From Haloprofundus halobius (GTDB lineage: Archaea > Halobacteriota > Halobacteria > Halobacteriales > Haloferacaceae): DNA of 64,000 nucleotides. The stretch spans positions 1,984,001-2,048,000 of the forward strand of contig NZ_CP083666.1 of assembly GCF_020097835.1 (NCBI RefSeq), given 5' to 3'. Made by a program: the position numbers and the translations under genes. Positions 41,112-49,990 of the stretch are shown piece by piece (position 1 is the first letter of the stretch; each line of letters begins with the position of its first letter). Under the pieces are notes generated by a model. It was not told the DNA's origin. It worked only from the letters and a program-made list of their open reading frames with translations, and ran no database searches.

Positions 41112-41301
41112 CGTCCGTTCGGTTCTCCTACGGTGATATCAGCGTTGCGAGCGCGCGGCGAAGTACTATGGTTGTCGACATCGTAGTCGGACTCACGACG
41201 CGTCGAAGCGCTCGGCGTGTGTGGCAAACACCGGTGGAACCGACGGACGACCCAATGACAAACGAATCAGCGACGAATCGACTGCGAACGACGACGAGAG
41301 A

Positions 41302-41613
41302 ATGTCTCACGAAACGACAAACACCAAACCGACGAGCCAACCCGTATTGCAGGACGGTGCCAGAGTACAGTACTTCTCATACGACCCGACGGACGACGAG
41401 TGGGTGACTGTCGCCGTCGTGGAGGCGGTGGCGGCGGCGAAGAACGTCGACCTGAGCGACCTTCCGCCGCTGTACGAGAGCGGCGTCGACCCGGACGCGC
41501 TCGAAGAACTGTTCGACGGCGAAACCCCCTGGGCGTTCGCGTTCTCGTACGCCGACCGGTCCGTCCTCGTCGAGGGCGACGGAACCGTCTGCGTCGAGGA
41601 CCCGACGAACTGA
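41302..41613 (+). CDS. HalOD1 output domain protein
   Basis: A 103-residue stand-alone HalOD1 domain: VQYFSYDPTDDEWVTVAVVE, AVAAAKNVDLSDLPPLYES and GVDPDALEELFDGETPWAFA, then a strand VLVEGDGTVCVE. HalOD1 is a haloarchaeal signal-output module of unknown target. The ATG at 41302 is chosen; an upstream in-frame ATG at 41221 would add a polar stretch of weak coding character. It lies just upstream of the thermosome promoter. Confidence 0.88.
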   Translation: MSHETTNTKPTSQPVLQDGARVQYFSYDPTDDEWVTVAVVEAVAAAKNVDLSDLPPLYESGVDPDALEELFDGETPWAFAFSYADRSVLVEGDGTVCVEDPTN

Positions 41614-41674
41614 TACCCCTCCGGACGACTTTCTGCGAGAGAGTATCTGACAGAGCGGCGTCTCTGCGGCCGGT

Positions 41675-41704
41675 TTTCGCCCGATTTTGCGAAACCTATA
41701 TATA
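41675..41704 (+). promoter_or_regulatory. thermosome promoter with inverted repeat next to TATA
   Basis: TATATATA at 41697-41704 is the TATA box, 36 bases before the ATG at 41740. Directly upstream, TTTCGC (41675-41680) and GCGAAA (41689-41694) form a perfect inverted repeat that covers the BRE position. Such an arrangement could bind a heat-responsive repressor or activator. Confidence 0.65.
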
Positions 41705-41739
41705 GAACTGCAAACCATGGACCGCTGAGGTTCACCACT

Positions 41740-43308
41740 ATGGCATCACGCATGCAGCAACCGATGTTTATCCTTGCAGAGGGCAACGAGCGCACCCGCG
41801 GTCAGGCCGCCCAGGACTCGAACATTCGAGCGGGCAAGGCCGTCGCCAACGCCGTTCGAACGACACTCGGTCCCCGGGGGATGGACAAGATGCTCGTCGA
41901 CTCCTCCGGCGACGTCGTCATCACCAACGACGGCGCGACCATCCTCAACGAGATGGACATCGAACACCCCGCCGCGCAGATGATCGTCGAAGTCTCGCAG
42001 ACGCAGGAGGACGAGGTCGGCGACGGCACGACGACGGCGGCCGTCCTGACGGGCGAACTGCTCGCGCAGGCCGAGGACCTCCTCGAATCCGATCTCCACC
42101 CGACGGTCATCGTCGAGGGCTACCACGAGGCCGCCCGCCTCGCCCAGGAGGCTATCGACGCCGAACTGCTCGACATCGACCTCGACGACGGGATTCTCGA
42201 ACAGGTCGCCGAGTCCTCGATGACCGGGAAGGGAACCGGGGACGTGACCGCCGACGTACTGGCCAAGCAGGTCGTCAAGGCGGTCCGACAGGTCGCAAAC
42301 GGCGAACGCATAGACAGAGACGACATCCACGTCCACACCAAGACCGGCGCGAGCTCCAGCGCGACCGAACTCGTCGGGGGCGTCGTCATCGACAAGGAGC
42401 CCGTCAGCGAGAACATGCCCCGCGGCGTCGAGGACGCCACCGCCGTCGTCCTCGACATGAAACTCGACGTCCGCAAGGCCGAGGCCGACACCGAGTACAA
42501 CATCACGAACGTCGACCAGCTCAACGCCGCCATCGAGGCTGAGGACAACGAACTCCGCGGCTACGCGAAGACGCTCGCCGACGCCGGCGTCGACGTGGTG
42601 TTCTGCACGAAGTCCATCGACGACCGCGTCGCCGGCTACCTCGCCGACGCGGGCATCCTCGCGTTCAAGAGCGTGAAGAAGTCCGACGCCACGGCGCTGG
42701 CCCGCGCGACCGGTGCGAAGCGTCTCGGTTCGCTCTCGGATCTCGACGAGAGCGACTTCGGCCACGTCGACAGCGTCAGCGTGAAGAAGTTCGGCGACGA
42801 CGAACTCACCTTCATCGAGGGCGGCGAGGCGGCGAAGGCCGTCACGCTGTTCCTCCGCGGCGGCACCGAACACGTCGTCGACGAGCTCGAACGCGCGATG
42901 AACGACGCCGTCGACGTGGTCATCGCCGCGCTCGACAAGGGCGGCGTCGTCCCCGGCGCGGGAGCGACCGAGATCGCCATCGCCGACCACATCCGCTCGG
43001 AGTCGGCGGGTATCGAGGGCCGCAAGCAGTTGGCCGTCACCGCGTTCGCCGACGCCGTCGACAGCCTGCCGCGCACGCTCGCGGAGAACACCGGGATGGA
43101 CTCCATCGACGCGCTGGTCGACCTCCGCGCCGCTCACGAGAAGGAGGGCCGCGCCGGCATCATCTCGACGGGCCGCTTCGGCGAAATCGGCGACCCCGTC
43201 GAAGCCGGCATCCTCGACCCCGCCGCGGTCAAGCGCGAGGCCGTCGAGTCCGCCACCGAGGCCGCGACGATGATCGTCCGCATCGACGACGTCATCGCCG
43301 CCGAGTAA
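41740..43308 (+). CDS. cct3: thermosome subunit (group II chaperonin)
   Basis: A 522-residue CCT/thermosome chaperonin. [40 protein letters not shown] and [16 protein letters not shown] are the ATP-binding blocks, with the catalytic Asp in GDGTT. The C-terminus ends [11 protein letters not shown] with no Gly-Met tail, so it is shorter than the ~560-residue CCT1/CCT2 type and fits the CCT3-like subunit of Haloferax. Eight-membered rings fold proteins under heat or salt stress. A strong TATA precedes it and a T-run follows it. Confidence 0.95.
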   Translation: MASRMQQPMFILAEGNERTRGQAAQDSNIRAGKAVANAVRTTLGPRGMDKMLVDSSGDVVITNDGATILNEMDIEHPAAQMIVEVSQTQEDEVGDGTTTAAVLTGELLAQAEDLLESDLHPTVIVEGYHEAARLAQEAIDAELLDIDLDDGILEQVAESSMTGKGTGDVTADVLAKQVVKAVRQVANGERIDRDDIHVHTKTGASSSATELVGGVVIDKEPVSENMPRGVEDATAVVLDMKLDVRKAEADTEYNITNVDQLNAAIEAEDNELRGYAKTLADAGVDVVFCTKSIDDRVAGYLADAGILAFKSVKKSDATALARATGAKRLGSLSDLDESDFGHVDSVSVKKFGDDELTFIEGGEAAKAVTLFLRGGTEHVVDELERAMNDAVDVVIAALDKGGVVPGAGATEIAIADHIRSESAGIEGRKQLAVTAFADAVDSLPRTLAENTGMDSIDALVDLRAAHEKEGRAGIISTGRFGEIGDPVEAGILDPAAVKREAVESATEAATMIVRIDDVIAAE

Positions 43309-43322
43309 GCGGTCTACTGCCA

Positions 43323-43327
43323 TTTTT
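43323..43327 (+). terminator. T-run terminator after the thermosome
   Basis: Five T residues lie 15 bases after the thermosome stop in an otherwise GC-rich gap, as expected of an archaeal transcription terminator. Confidence 0.5.
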
Positions 43328-43386
43328 CCGAGTGTCGAATCGACAGTTCAGCAAACGTATTTCTCCTGCTCGCTCGTCCTGCAGCC

Positions 43387-43896
43387 ATGTCCGACGAACC
43401 GAACGAAGCGCGTGAACCGCGTGAATCGCACACCTCACGTATCGTCCGCCCCGCCGACGACTGGACCGGAGAGAGCGACGACGGCAGTCGGTGGAAGCGA
43501 CTGGCACAACTGGCGGGCGGCGACCGCCTCGGCTGCACGCTCGAAGAGTTGCTTCCCGGTCACGACCCGCTGCCGTACCACTACCACACCGCCAACGAGG
43601 AGGCGATGTACGTGCTCGACGGTCGCGGCACGCTTAGAACGCCGGCGGGCGAGGCCGAGGTCCGCGCAGGCGACTACGTCTCGTTTCCGGTCGGCGAGGA
43701 CGGCGCGCACACCGTCGAAAACGCGTCTCAGACGCCGCTGCGGTATCTCGCTGTCTCGACGATGATCGAACCGGACGTGGTCGTCTACCCCGACGAGGAG
43801 ACGCTGTGCGTGAACGTCGGTGCAGCACCCGGACGACCTCGCGGGGAGTTCACGCTGCGGAAGTCGTTCTCGATGCGCGACGGTTCCGATGTGTGA
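43387..43896 (+). CDS. cupin domain protein
   Basis: A 169-residue protein. The double-stranded beta-helix core shows GHDPLPYHYHTANEEAMYVL (first cupin motif with two His and Glu) and GDYVSFPVGEDGAHTVENAS (second motif with His), flanked by an acidic N-terminal tail and a GEFTLRKSF end. Cupins bind a metal and serve as isomerases, dioxygenases or sugar-nucleotide enzymes; this small single-domain form cannot be assigned further. Confidence 0.9.
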   Translation: MSDEPNEAREPRESHTSRIVRPADDWTGESDDGSRWKRLAQLAGGDRLGCTLEELLPGHDPLPYHYHTANEEAMYVLDGRGTLRTPAGEAEVRAGDYVSFPVGEDGAHTVENASQTPLRYLAVSTMIEPDVVVYPDEETLCVNVGAAPGRPRGEFTLRKSFSMRDGSDV

Positions 43897-43934
43897 TGGG
43901 TAAGTGTTCGACCGGGTCGGACCGCGTCGTCGAC

Positions 43935-44543
43935 TCACACCCGCGGCAGCGACCACTCGTAGCGAATCGCGACCAGTCGAACGAGAAGCACGAAGCCCGC
44001 ACACGCGACGGCGGCGAAGTCGGTTGACGCGCCGCCTGTCACGAGCGCCCAGAACACGATACCGCCGAGAAGTGCGGGCGTCGCGTAGAAATCCTCCCGG
44101 AGGACGATGGGCACTCGGGTCAACAACAAATCGGCGAGACTGCCGCCGCCGACGGCGGTCAGCGTCGCGAGCACGACGACGCCGTACGGCGATAGTCCGG
44201 CCTCGAATCCGACGAGCGCACCGGTCGCCGCGAACGCGGCCAAGCCGGCCGCGTCGGGCAACTGTACCGCGGGGTGGTCGCGCAGTCGCTCCGAGAGGAG
44301 AGCGGAGAGGGCGACTGCGAGGCCGACCCCCACGAACGCGACGCTCATCTCGGTGATCGACTGGAGCGACGCCGGCGTCCGACCGACGAGCACGTCGCGC
44401 ATCGTGCCGCCGCCGAGCGCCGTCAACACGCCGAGGACGGCGACGCCGAACAGGTCGAGGTCGGCGTCGGCGGCTTTCAGCGAGCCGACGACCGCGAAGG
44501 CGACGAGGCCGACGAGGTTCATCACCGAGAACGCGTCAACCAT
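43935..44543 (-). CDS. TRIC cation channel family (UPF0126) protein
   Basis: A 202-residue membrane protein with six to seven spans and two UPF0126 repeats. The first has LTALGGGTMRDVLVGRTP, the usual GGGxxRD; the second reads LTAVGGGSLADLLLTRVP, with Ala in place of Arg. This is the prokaryotic TRIC family of monovalent cation (K+) channels. ATG 44543 is used; the open frame continues upstream into the next gene. It overlaps the stop of the SAM adenosyltransferase gene by eight bases, so they are co-translated. Confidence 0.88.
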   Translation of the reverse strand: MVDAFSVMNLVGLVAFAVVGSLKAADADLDLFGVAVLGVLTALGGGTMRDVLVGRTPASLQSITEMSVAFVGVGLAVALSALLSERLRDHPAVQLPDAAGLAAFAATGALVGFEAGLSPYGVVVLATLTAVGGGSLADLLLTRVPIVLREDFYATPALLGGIVFWALVTGGASTDFAAVACAGFVLLVRLVAIRYEWSLPRV

Positions 44544-45306
44544 CGAATTGGAGTCGAACCTCGTCGCCGACGCCGACGCCGAACGCGTCGTCGCCGCGGC
44601 CACGGTTGACTGCCAGTTCGACGTTCCCGTGACTGCCGACGGTGAGCAGTCGCTCGCCGGGATCGACGGCGGCGAACGACTGGCCTACCGGGGCGCGCTC
44701 GCCGTTCACGGTTCCCGCGTCGCGGCCGTCGAGGAGGCCGCCGGGGAGGTTGGTGACGGCGTTGCCGAAGTCGTCGACGACGAGCACTTCGCCCGTCGCG
44801 CCGTCGTCGCGGCGTTCGGGTTCGGGGAACCGGAGGTCGACGTAGTCGTCGACCGGCGAGACGGCGTCGAGCGACTCGACGGCGTCGACGCCGACCTCGT
44901 GAACCTCGGTGGCGGCGGGTGCGAACACGTCGCGTCCGTGGAACGTCGTCGAGTCGGGGTTCTCGTAGGCGTAGTCGAACACGTCGGGTGCACCGCGATT
45001 CTGCCGGTCGGCGAGTCGTCGCGCCACCGGAAGCAGGAGACCGTTGTCGGGACCGACGAGCGCGTGGTCGCCCGCACGGACGACGAGGGCGGCGCGGTCG
45101 GTGCCGACTCCGGGGTCGACGACGGCGAGGTGAACCGCGGGCGGAAAGTGCGGAAGCACCTCACGGAGCCAGAAGGCAGCCGTTCGAACGTCCTGTCGGG
45201 GGAAGTCGTGGGCGATGTCGACGAGACGGGTGTTCGTCTCCGCGAGGATGACGCCTTTCATCGCGGCGGGGTACGGCGTGCCGAAGTCGGAGGCGAGCGT
45301 GATCAT
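44536..45306 (-). CDS. SAM hydroxide adenosyltransferase (DUF62) family
   Basis: A 256-residue enzyme of the chlorinase/fluorinase/duf-62 group. MITLASDFGTPYPAAMKGVI opens the SAM domain with the key Asp, HLAVVDPGVGTDRAALVVRA, VGPDNGLLLP and VVDDFGNAVTNLPG follow. Duf-62 proteins hydrolyse S-adenosylmethionine to adenosine and methionine. The halide-binding fluorinase residues are not apparent, so hydroxide is the likely nucleophile. It starts one base after the nadM stop. Confidence 0.92.
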   Translation of the reverse strand: MITLASDFGTPYPAAMKGVILAETNTRLVDIAHDFPRQDVRTAAFWLREVLPHFPPAVHLAVVDPGVGTDRAALVVRAGDHALVGPDNGLLLPVARRLADRQNRGAPDVFDYAYENPDSTTFHGRDVFAPAATEVHEVGVDAVESLDAVSPVDDYVDLRFPEPERRDDGATGEVLVVDDFGNAVTNLPGGLLDGRDAGTVNGERAPVGQSFAAVDPGERLLTVGSHGNVELAVNRGRGDDAFGVGVGDEVRLQFDG

Positions 45307-45307
45307 C

Positions 45308-45841
45308 TCACGCCGGGTCGCTGTTGCTGTCGCCGTTGGCGTCGGAGTCGCTGACGCGCTGGATGCGTTCGATGCCGTTCATCTCCTCGACGACGTCGAC
45401 GACGGCCGGCGGGACGAGATGTTTCCAGTTCTCGTCCTGAATCATCCGCTCGCGGAGTTCCGTTCCCTCCAGCACCTCGCGCCGGAACATCGGCGACTGG
45501 CGGACTTCGACGCCCGCCTCGTTGAACAGTTGAATGACGAGCGGATTGTTCGAGTAGGCGACGTCGAAACTGGGACACATGCTCTGGACGTGACTCACCC
45601 AGACGGAGTTTCGCTCGAGGTCCTCGATGGGGACGACGTAGGTCGTGATGTCGAACTCCGCCAGCGACTTCGTCAGCATCATCACGCGCTCGCCGGCGGT
45701 GAACGGGTTTCGCGGACTGTGCGAGTCGCCCGCGCTCCCGATGCCGAGGACGAGTTCGTCGACCTCGGTCTCGATCTCCTCGACCATATGGTGGTGGCCG
45801 TTGTGGTACGGCTGGAACCGTCCGATGTAGAACCCCCGCAT
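45308..45841 (-). CDS. nadM: nicotinamide-nucleotide adenylyltransferase
   Basis: A 177-residue archaeal NMN adenylyltransferase, the last step to NAD+. GRFQPYHNGHHHMVEEIETE contains the nucleotidyltransferase HxGH-type motif, GSAGDSHSPRNPFTAGERVM the conserved ATP/NMN loop, and AYSNNPLVIQLFNEAG the C-terminal substrate region. A TTTATAAA at 45864-45871 on this strand is about 23 bases upstream of the start ATG at 45841, so the transcript should be leaderless. Operon with the SAM adenosyltransferase and TRIC genes. Confidence 0.95.
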   Translation of the reverse strand: MRGFYIGRFQPYHNGHHHMVEEIETEVDELVLGIGSAGDSHSPRNPFTAGERVMMLTKSLAEFDITTYVVPIEDLERNSVWVSHVQSMCPSFDVAYSNNPLVIQLFNEAGVEVRQSPMFRREVLEGTELRERMIQDENWKHLVPPAVVDVVEEMNGIERIQRVSDSDANGDSNSDPA

Positions 45842-46008
45842 GGGCGAACAGTACCGTCGCAGCATTTATAAACACGGCGAGTCGGTACAACTGCCGAAAT
45901 CGGGCGCGAGAAGCCTATAAGCGAGCGAACTGGTTAGAACTGCGACGGATGCTCGGGGAGAAAGTATATCAGTCGAGCGACCCTCCGGTCAGGTAGCGAC
46001 ATAGTTCT

Positions 46009-48072
46009 ATGAGCAACGACATGGACAAAGACGACAGCCTCCCGGAACAGGGGGCAGACGAGTCCGCGCCGACGTCCGAGAAAGACGTCACCGACCCCGT
46101 CGACGACGGGACCGACGAGCGGACCATCGACGACCTCGGCAGCGACGTCGAGGTGTCGGCCGAGGTAGCCGACGACGTCGACGAGGACGACCTCCTCGGT
46201 GGCCTCAAAATCGACTCCAGCGAGGATATCGAGGTCCCCGACCGACTCGTCGATCAGGTCATCGGACAGGAACACGCACGCGACGTCATCCTGAAAGCGG
46301 CCAAGCAGCGTCGCCACGTCATGATGATCGGCTCTCCGGGCACTGGGAAGTCGATGCTGGCGAAGGCGATGAGCGAACTCCTCCCGAAGGAGGAACTCCA
46401 AGACGTTCTGGTCTACCACAACCCCGACGACGGCAACGAACCGAAGGTTCGGACCGTCCCCGCGGGCAAAGGTGAACAGATCGTCGAGGCCCACAAAGAG
46501 GAAGCCAGAAAGCGCAACCAGATGCGCTCGTTCCTCATGTGGATCATCATCGCGGTGGTCGTGGGCTACTCGCTCATCATCGCCCAGCAGGTGCTCTTGG
46601 GTATCCTCGCGGCCGGTATCATCTTCCTCGCGTTCCGCTACGGCTCCCGCGGTAGCGACGCGATGATTCCGAACCTCCTCGTGAACAACGCCGACACCTC
46701 GACGGCACCGTTCGAGGACTCCACGGGCGCGCACGCCGGTGCGCTGCTCGGCGACGTCCGCCACGACCCGTTCCAGTCCGGTGGGATGGAGACCCCGAGC
46801 CACGACCGAGTCGAAGCGGGCGCGATTCACAAGGCGAACAAGGGCGTGCTGTTCATCGACGAGATCAACACGCTCGACATCCGCTCCCAGCAGCACCTGA
46901 TGACGGCGATTCAGGAGCGCGAGTTCTCCATCACCGGCCAGTCCGAGCGCTCCTCGGGCGCGATGGTCCAGACGGAACCGGTCCCGACGGACTTCGTGAT
47001 GGTCGCGGCGGGGAACCTCGACGCGATGGAGAACATGCACCCCGCGCTGCGCTCCCGTATCAAAGGGTACGGCTACGAGGTGTACATGGACGACACCATC
47101 GAGGACACGCCGGAGATGCGCCGCAAGTACGCGCGCTTCGTCGCCCAGGAGGTCGCCAAGGACGGTCGCCTCCCCTCGTTCAACGAGGCTGCTATCGAGG
47201 AAATCATCCTCGAAGCCCGTCGCCGCGCGGGGCGGAAAGGCCACCTCACCCTCGAACTGCGTAACCTCGGCGGGTTGGTCCGCGTCGCGGGCGACATGGC
47301 CCGCGCCGAGGACGCCGAGTTCACCACCCGCGAGCACGTGCTGCAGGCGAAAGGTCGCTCGCGCAGCATCGAACAGCAGCTCGCGGACGACTTCATCCAG
47401 CGCCGCAAGGATTACGAACTCTCGGTCAACGAGGGCTACGTCGTCGGCCGCGTCAACGGACTCGCGGTCATGGGCGAGGACTCCGGTATCGTGCTCCCCG
47501 TGATGGCCGAGGTGACCCCTTCGCAGGGCCCCGGCACGGTCATCGCTACCGGTCAGCTCAAGGAGATGGCCCAGGAGGCCGTCGACAACGTCTCGGCGAT
47601 CATCAAGAAGTTCTCCGACGAGAACATCTCCGAGAAGGACATCCACATCCAGTTCGTGCAGGCCGGACAGGGCGGCGTCGACGGCGACTCCGCCTCCATC
47701 ACCGTCGCGGCCGCCGTCATCAGCGCACTGGAGAACGTCGGCGTGGACCAGTCGCTGGCGATGACCGGTTCACTGTCGGTCCGCGGCGACGTGCTCCCGG
47801 TCGGCGGCGTCACCCACAAGATCGAGGCCGCCGCGAAGGCGGGCATGGACCGCGTCATCATCCCCGCTGCGAACGAGCAGGACGTGATGATCGAGGACGA
47901 GTACGAGGAGATGATCGAGATCATCCCCGTCAGCCACATCAGCGAAGTGCTCGACGTGGCGCTCGAAGGCGAACCCGAGAAGGATTCGCTCGTCGACCGC
48001 CTCAAGAGCATCACCGGCTCCGCGTTCGAAAAACAGGGCACTCCGAGCCCCTCGAACCCCAGTCCGCAGTAG
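46009..48072 (+). CDS. lonB: ATP-dependent membrane protease LonB
   Basis: A 687-residue archaeal LonB. After an acidic disordered N-terminus (~60 residues) comes the AAA+ domain with GSPGTGKSM (residues 108-116), an inserted pair of membrane spans at about 174-214 (FLMWIIIAVVVGYSLIIAQQ), then GVLFIDEINTLDIRSQQHLM (Walker B). The protease domain has the Ser-Lys dyad at about S561 (GDSASI) and K604 (THKIEAAAKAG). It degrades misfolded and regulatory proteins at the membrane and is essential in Haloferax as I recall. TATA-like AGTATATC lies at 45962. Confidence 0.97.
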   Translation: MSNDMDKDDSLPEQGADESAPTSEKDVTDPVDDGTDERTIDDLGSDVEVSAEVADDVDEDDLLGGLKIDSSEDIEVPDRLVDQVIGQEHARDVILKAAKQRRHVMMIGSPGTGKSMLAKAMSELLPKEELQDVLVYHNPDDGNEPKVRTVPAGKGEQIVEAHKEEARKRNQMRSFLMWIIIAVVVGYSLIIAQQVLLGILAAGIIFLAFRYGSRGSDAMIPNLLVNNADTSTAPFEDSTGAHAGALLGDVRHDPFQSGGMETPSHDRVEAGAIHKANKGVLFIDEINTLDIRSQQHLMTAIQEREFSITGQSERSSGAMVQTEPVPTDFVMVAAGNLDAMENMHPALRSRIKGYGYEVYMDDTIEDTPEMRRKYARFVAQEVAKDGRLPSFNEAAIEEIILEARRRAGRKGHLTLELRNLGGLVRVAGDMARAEDAEFTTREHVLQAKGRSRSIEQQLADDFIQRRKDYELSVNEGYVVGRVNGLAVMGEDSGIVLPVMAEVTPSQGPGTVIATGQLKEMAQEAVDNVSAIIKKFSDENISEKDIHIQFVQAGQGGVDGDSASITVAAAVISALENVGVDQSLAMTGSLSVRGDVLPVGGVTHKIEAAAKAGMDRVIIPAANEQDVMIEDEYEEMIEIIPVSHISEVLDVALEGEPEKDSLVDRLKSITGSAFEKQGTPSPSNPSPQ

Positions 48073-48077
48073 CGTAG

Positions 48078-49160
48078 ATGGCCGACTGGTCGACGTTCGC
48101 GGGTTTCGCGGGCGTCGTCCTCGTTCTATTACTATTACTCGCGCGTGCGTCGCAAGGTATCGTGAGCGACGGCGACGCGGGCGTCGTCGATAGCCCCGCA
48201 GACGACTTCGACGATTCCGACGATTCTACCGCTTCCATCGAGTCCGACTCGGAGTTGGGAGCGGTAGCTTCCGGGGAGATGTCGGGCCCCTCGTCGGATA
48301 CCGAACCCGCCGAGCGAGCGGCCACCGCCGAGGCTGCCGACCGGACGGTCAAGCGCGACACCACCGACGCCGCCGAGCGGCCGAGACGCCTCGAAGACGT
48401 GGAGTTCCCGGGACGAGTTCAGTACGGTCCTGCACCCGAGCGTCGACCCGCCAGTTCCGAAGACGGCGGAGACGACGAGGGCGAACGAATCGGTCACGCG
48501 AGCGGACCACCGGGCGACGCGGACGAGTCCGACGAGCAGACGACGCTCGGCGACCTCTCGACGGGAGCGCTGCTTTTGAACGTCGCGCTCTCACAGGGGT
48601 TGTTCGCCGGACTGCTGCTCGCCGGCGCGTGGGTCGCAGAGATTCCGGCGTCGGCGTTTGGCGTCACCGCGGCGACGACGGACCTCACGGCGCTCAGTGT
48701 CGGCGTCGCGTTCGGCGTCGGTCTCTACGTGCTCAACGAACTCGCGGCGACGGTCGGCGAGCGGTTCGACTTGGGGGGTGGCGAGGCGCTTCGGGAGGCG
48801 TTGGCCCCCGACTCCGCCGGCGGGTGGGCGGTCCTGCTCTTGGTCGTGCTCCCCATCATCGCCGGCTTCGAGGAGTTGCTGTTTCGCGGCGCGCTCGTCG
48901 GCGTGCTCTCCATCGGCTTCGGTCTCTCGCCGTGGCTGCTCGCCGTGCTCTCGTCGGTCGCGTTCGGTCTCGGCCACGGCGCCCAGGGACCGGTCGGCAT
49001 CCTCGTCACCGGCGCGATCGGATTCGTCCTCGCGGCGGCGTTCGTCCTCACCGAGAGCCTGCTCGTCGTCGTCGTCGCCCACTACCTCGTGAACGCGCTG
49101 GAGTTCGTCGTCCACGAGGGGTTCGGCTGGGAGCGGTCCGGATGGGAACGAACGAGTTAG
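48078..49160 (+). CDS. CPBP family intramembrane metalloprotease
   Basis: A 360-residue membrane protein. One N-terminal span (FAGFAGVVLVLLLLLARAS), a long acidic Ser/Glu linker, then the CPBP (CAAX-protease-like) core with [14 protein letters not shown] (EExxxR), SSVAFGLGHGAQGP (FxxxH) and HYLVNALEFV (HxxxN), the glutamic/metalloprotease motifs. Such proteins cut peptides or mature bacteriocin-like substrates. It starts five bases after the lonB stop, so both are likely in one operon and act on membrane protein quality control. Confidence 0.9.
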   Translation: MADWSTFAGFAGVVLVLLLLLARASQGIVSDGDAGVVDSPADDFDDSDDSTASIESDSELGAVASGEMSGPSSDTEPAERAATAEAADRTVKRDTTDAAERPRRLEDVEFPGRVQYGPAPERRPASSEDGGDDEGERIGHASGPPGDADESDEQTTLGDLSTGALLLNVALSQGLFAGLLLAGAWVAEIPASAFGVTAATTDLTALSVGVAFGVGLYVLNELAATVGERFDLGGGEALREALAPDSAGGWAVLLLVVLPIIAGFEELLFRGALVGVLSIGFGLSPWLLAVLSSVAFGLGHGAQGPVGILVTGAIGFVLAAAFVLTESLLVVVVAHYLVNALEFVVHEGFGWERSGWERTS

Positions 49161-49187
49161 GGCCTCGGAGTCGAAAGCGGCGAGTGA

Positions 49188-49559
49188 ATGGCCGCCCTTC
49201 AGTCGCTGCCGCGTAGCGTCCGCGTTTTCCTCGCAGTCGGCGTCGTCGTCGTCGCCGTCACGGCGATGTACGGCACCGCGACGGGCGATACGGCGCTGTC
49301 GTCGCTGTGGACGCTCGTCTACGCGACGCTGTTTCTCGTCTGGGGTGTGCGACTGTGGGAGGGCCGCGGTGACGGGTCGGCGCTGCGCGTCGTCGGCGCG
49401 GGGGCGCTGTTCGTCGCGGCGCTGAGTTGGACGTCGGAGTTTCTCGGTCTGTTTCGGAGCGGAGCCGTCGGTGCCGCCGTCGACGTCGTGACGCTGTCCG
49501 CGGTGATACTCGGCGTCGGTGCGTATCTGAAGTTGGAGTCGTTCGGGCGGAGCGAGTGA
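49188..49559 (+). CDS. small four-span membrane protein
   Basis: A 123-residue hydrophobic protein with four spans (about 12-30, 39-55, 66-84, 92-113) and a charged GRGDGSAL loop between spans 2 and 3. No enzyme motif is visible. The shape and an LWTLVY / LGLFRSG pattern resemble the next gene in the cluster, so the two may be paralogues. Start ATG 49188. Function unknown. Confidence 0.7.
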   Translation: MAALQSLPRSVRVFLAVGVVVVAVTAMYGTATGDTALSSLWTLVYATLFLVWGVRLWEGRGDGSALRVVGAGALFVAALSWTSEFLGLFRSGAVGAAVDVVTLSAVILGVGAYLKLESFGRSE

Positions 49560-49621
49560 CTGGTTTCGATACGACGGTCGCAGCGAACGAGTTATTAGCT
49601 GACAGACAGAACGAACGGCAG

Positions 49622-49984
49622 ATGTCTACGGTCTCCGAAAAGCCCCTCCTCGACGACGCGGTGCGCGCGCTGGCTGTAGTGTTGTTCTCGATCGGACTCG
49701 TGGGGGTCTACGGTCGCGTCGCCGGCGACCCGGGATTGGCCCGGCTACTGGAGTTCGCGGTCGATTTCGGGCTGTTTCTGTCGGCCGGCGCGCTGTGGTC
49801 GAGGGCGGAGGGTCGCCCGTTCGTCGCCGCCGGCGCGCTCGGGTGGTTGACGGTCGGTGTCGTCAGACTCGCCGAGTACGCCGACGTTTCGCTCGTCCAG
49901 CGTGGGTGGGTCGGTCTCGTCACGATAGCCGGGTCGCTCGTGGGACTGGTCGCGTTCGTCGCCGCGTTCGCCGACGAGCCCTGA
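49622..49984 (+). CDS. small four-span membrane protein
   Basis: A 120-residue protein with an acidic N-terminal stretch and four spans (about 12-30, 38-55, 63-80, 92-115). The order EFAVDFGLFLSAGALWSRAE then GRPFVAAGALGWLTV parallels that of the upstream membrane gene. Start ATG 49622, with frame open upstream into the preceding gap. It converges on the alkyltransferase-like gene with a six-base gap. Function unknown. Confidence 0.7.
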   Translation: MSTVSEKPLLDDAVRALAVVLFSIGLVGVYGRVAGDPGLARLLEFAVDFGLFLSAGALWSRAEGRPFVAAGALGWLTVGVVRLAEYADVSLVQRGWVGLVTIAGSLVGLVAFVAAFADEP

Positions 49985-49990
49985 ACGGCG

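Noticed and set aside
41746-43323. A 525-codon minus-strand frame opposite the thermosome.
   Set aside because: The plus strand encodes an unmistakable chaperonin; the antisense frame lacks a domain and mirrors its codons.
45934-47646. A 570-codon minus-strand frame opposite lonB.
   Set aside because: Only the plus strand shows AAA+ and protease motifs; the antisense is a codon-bias shadow.
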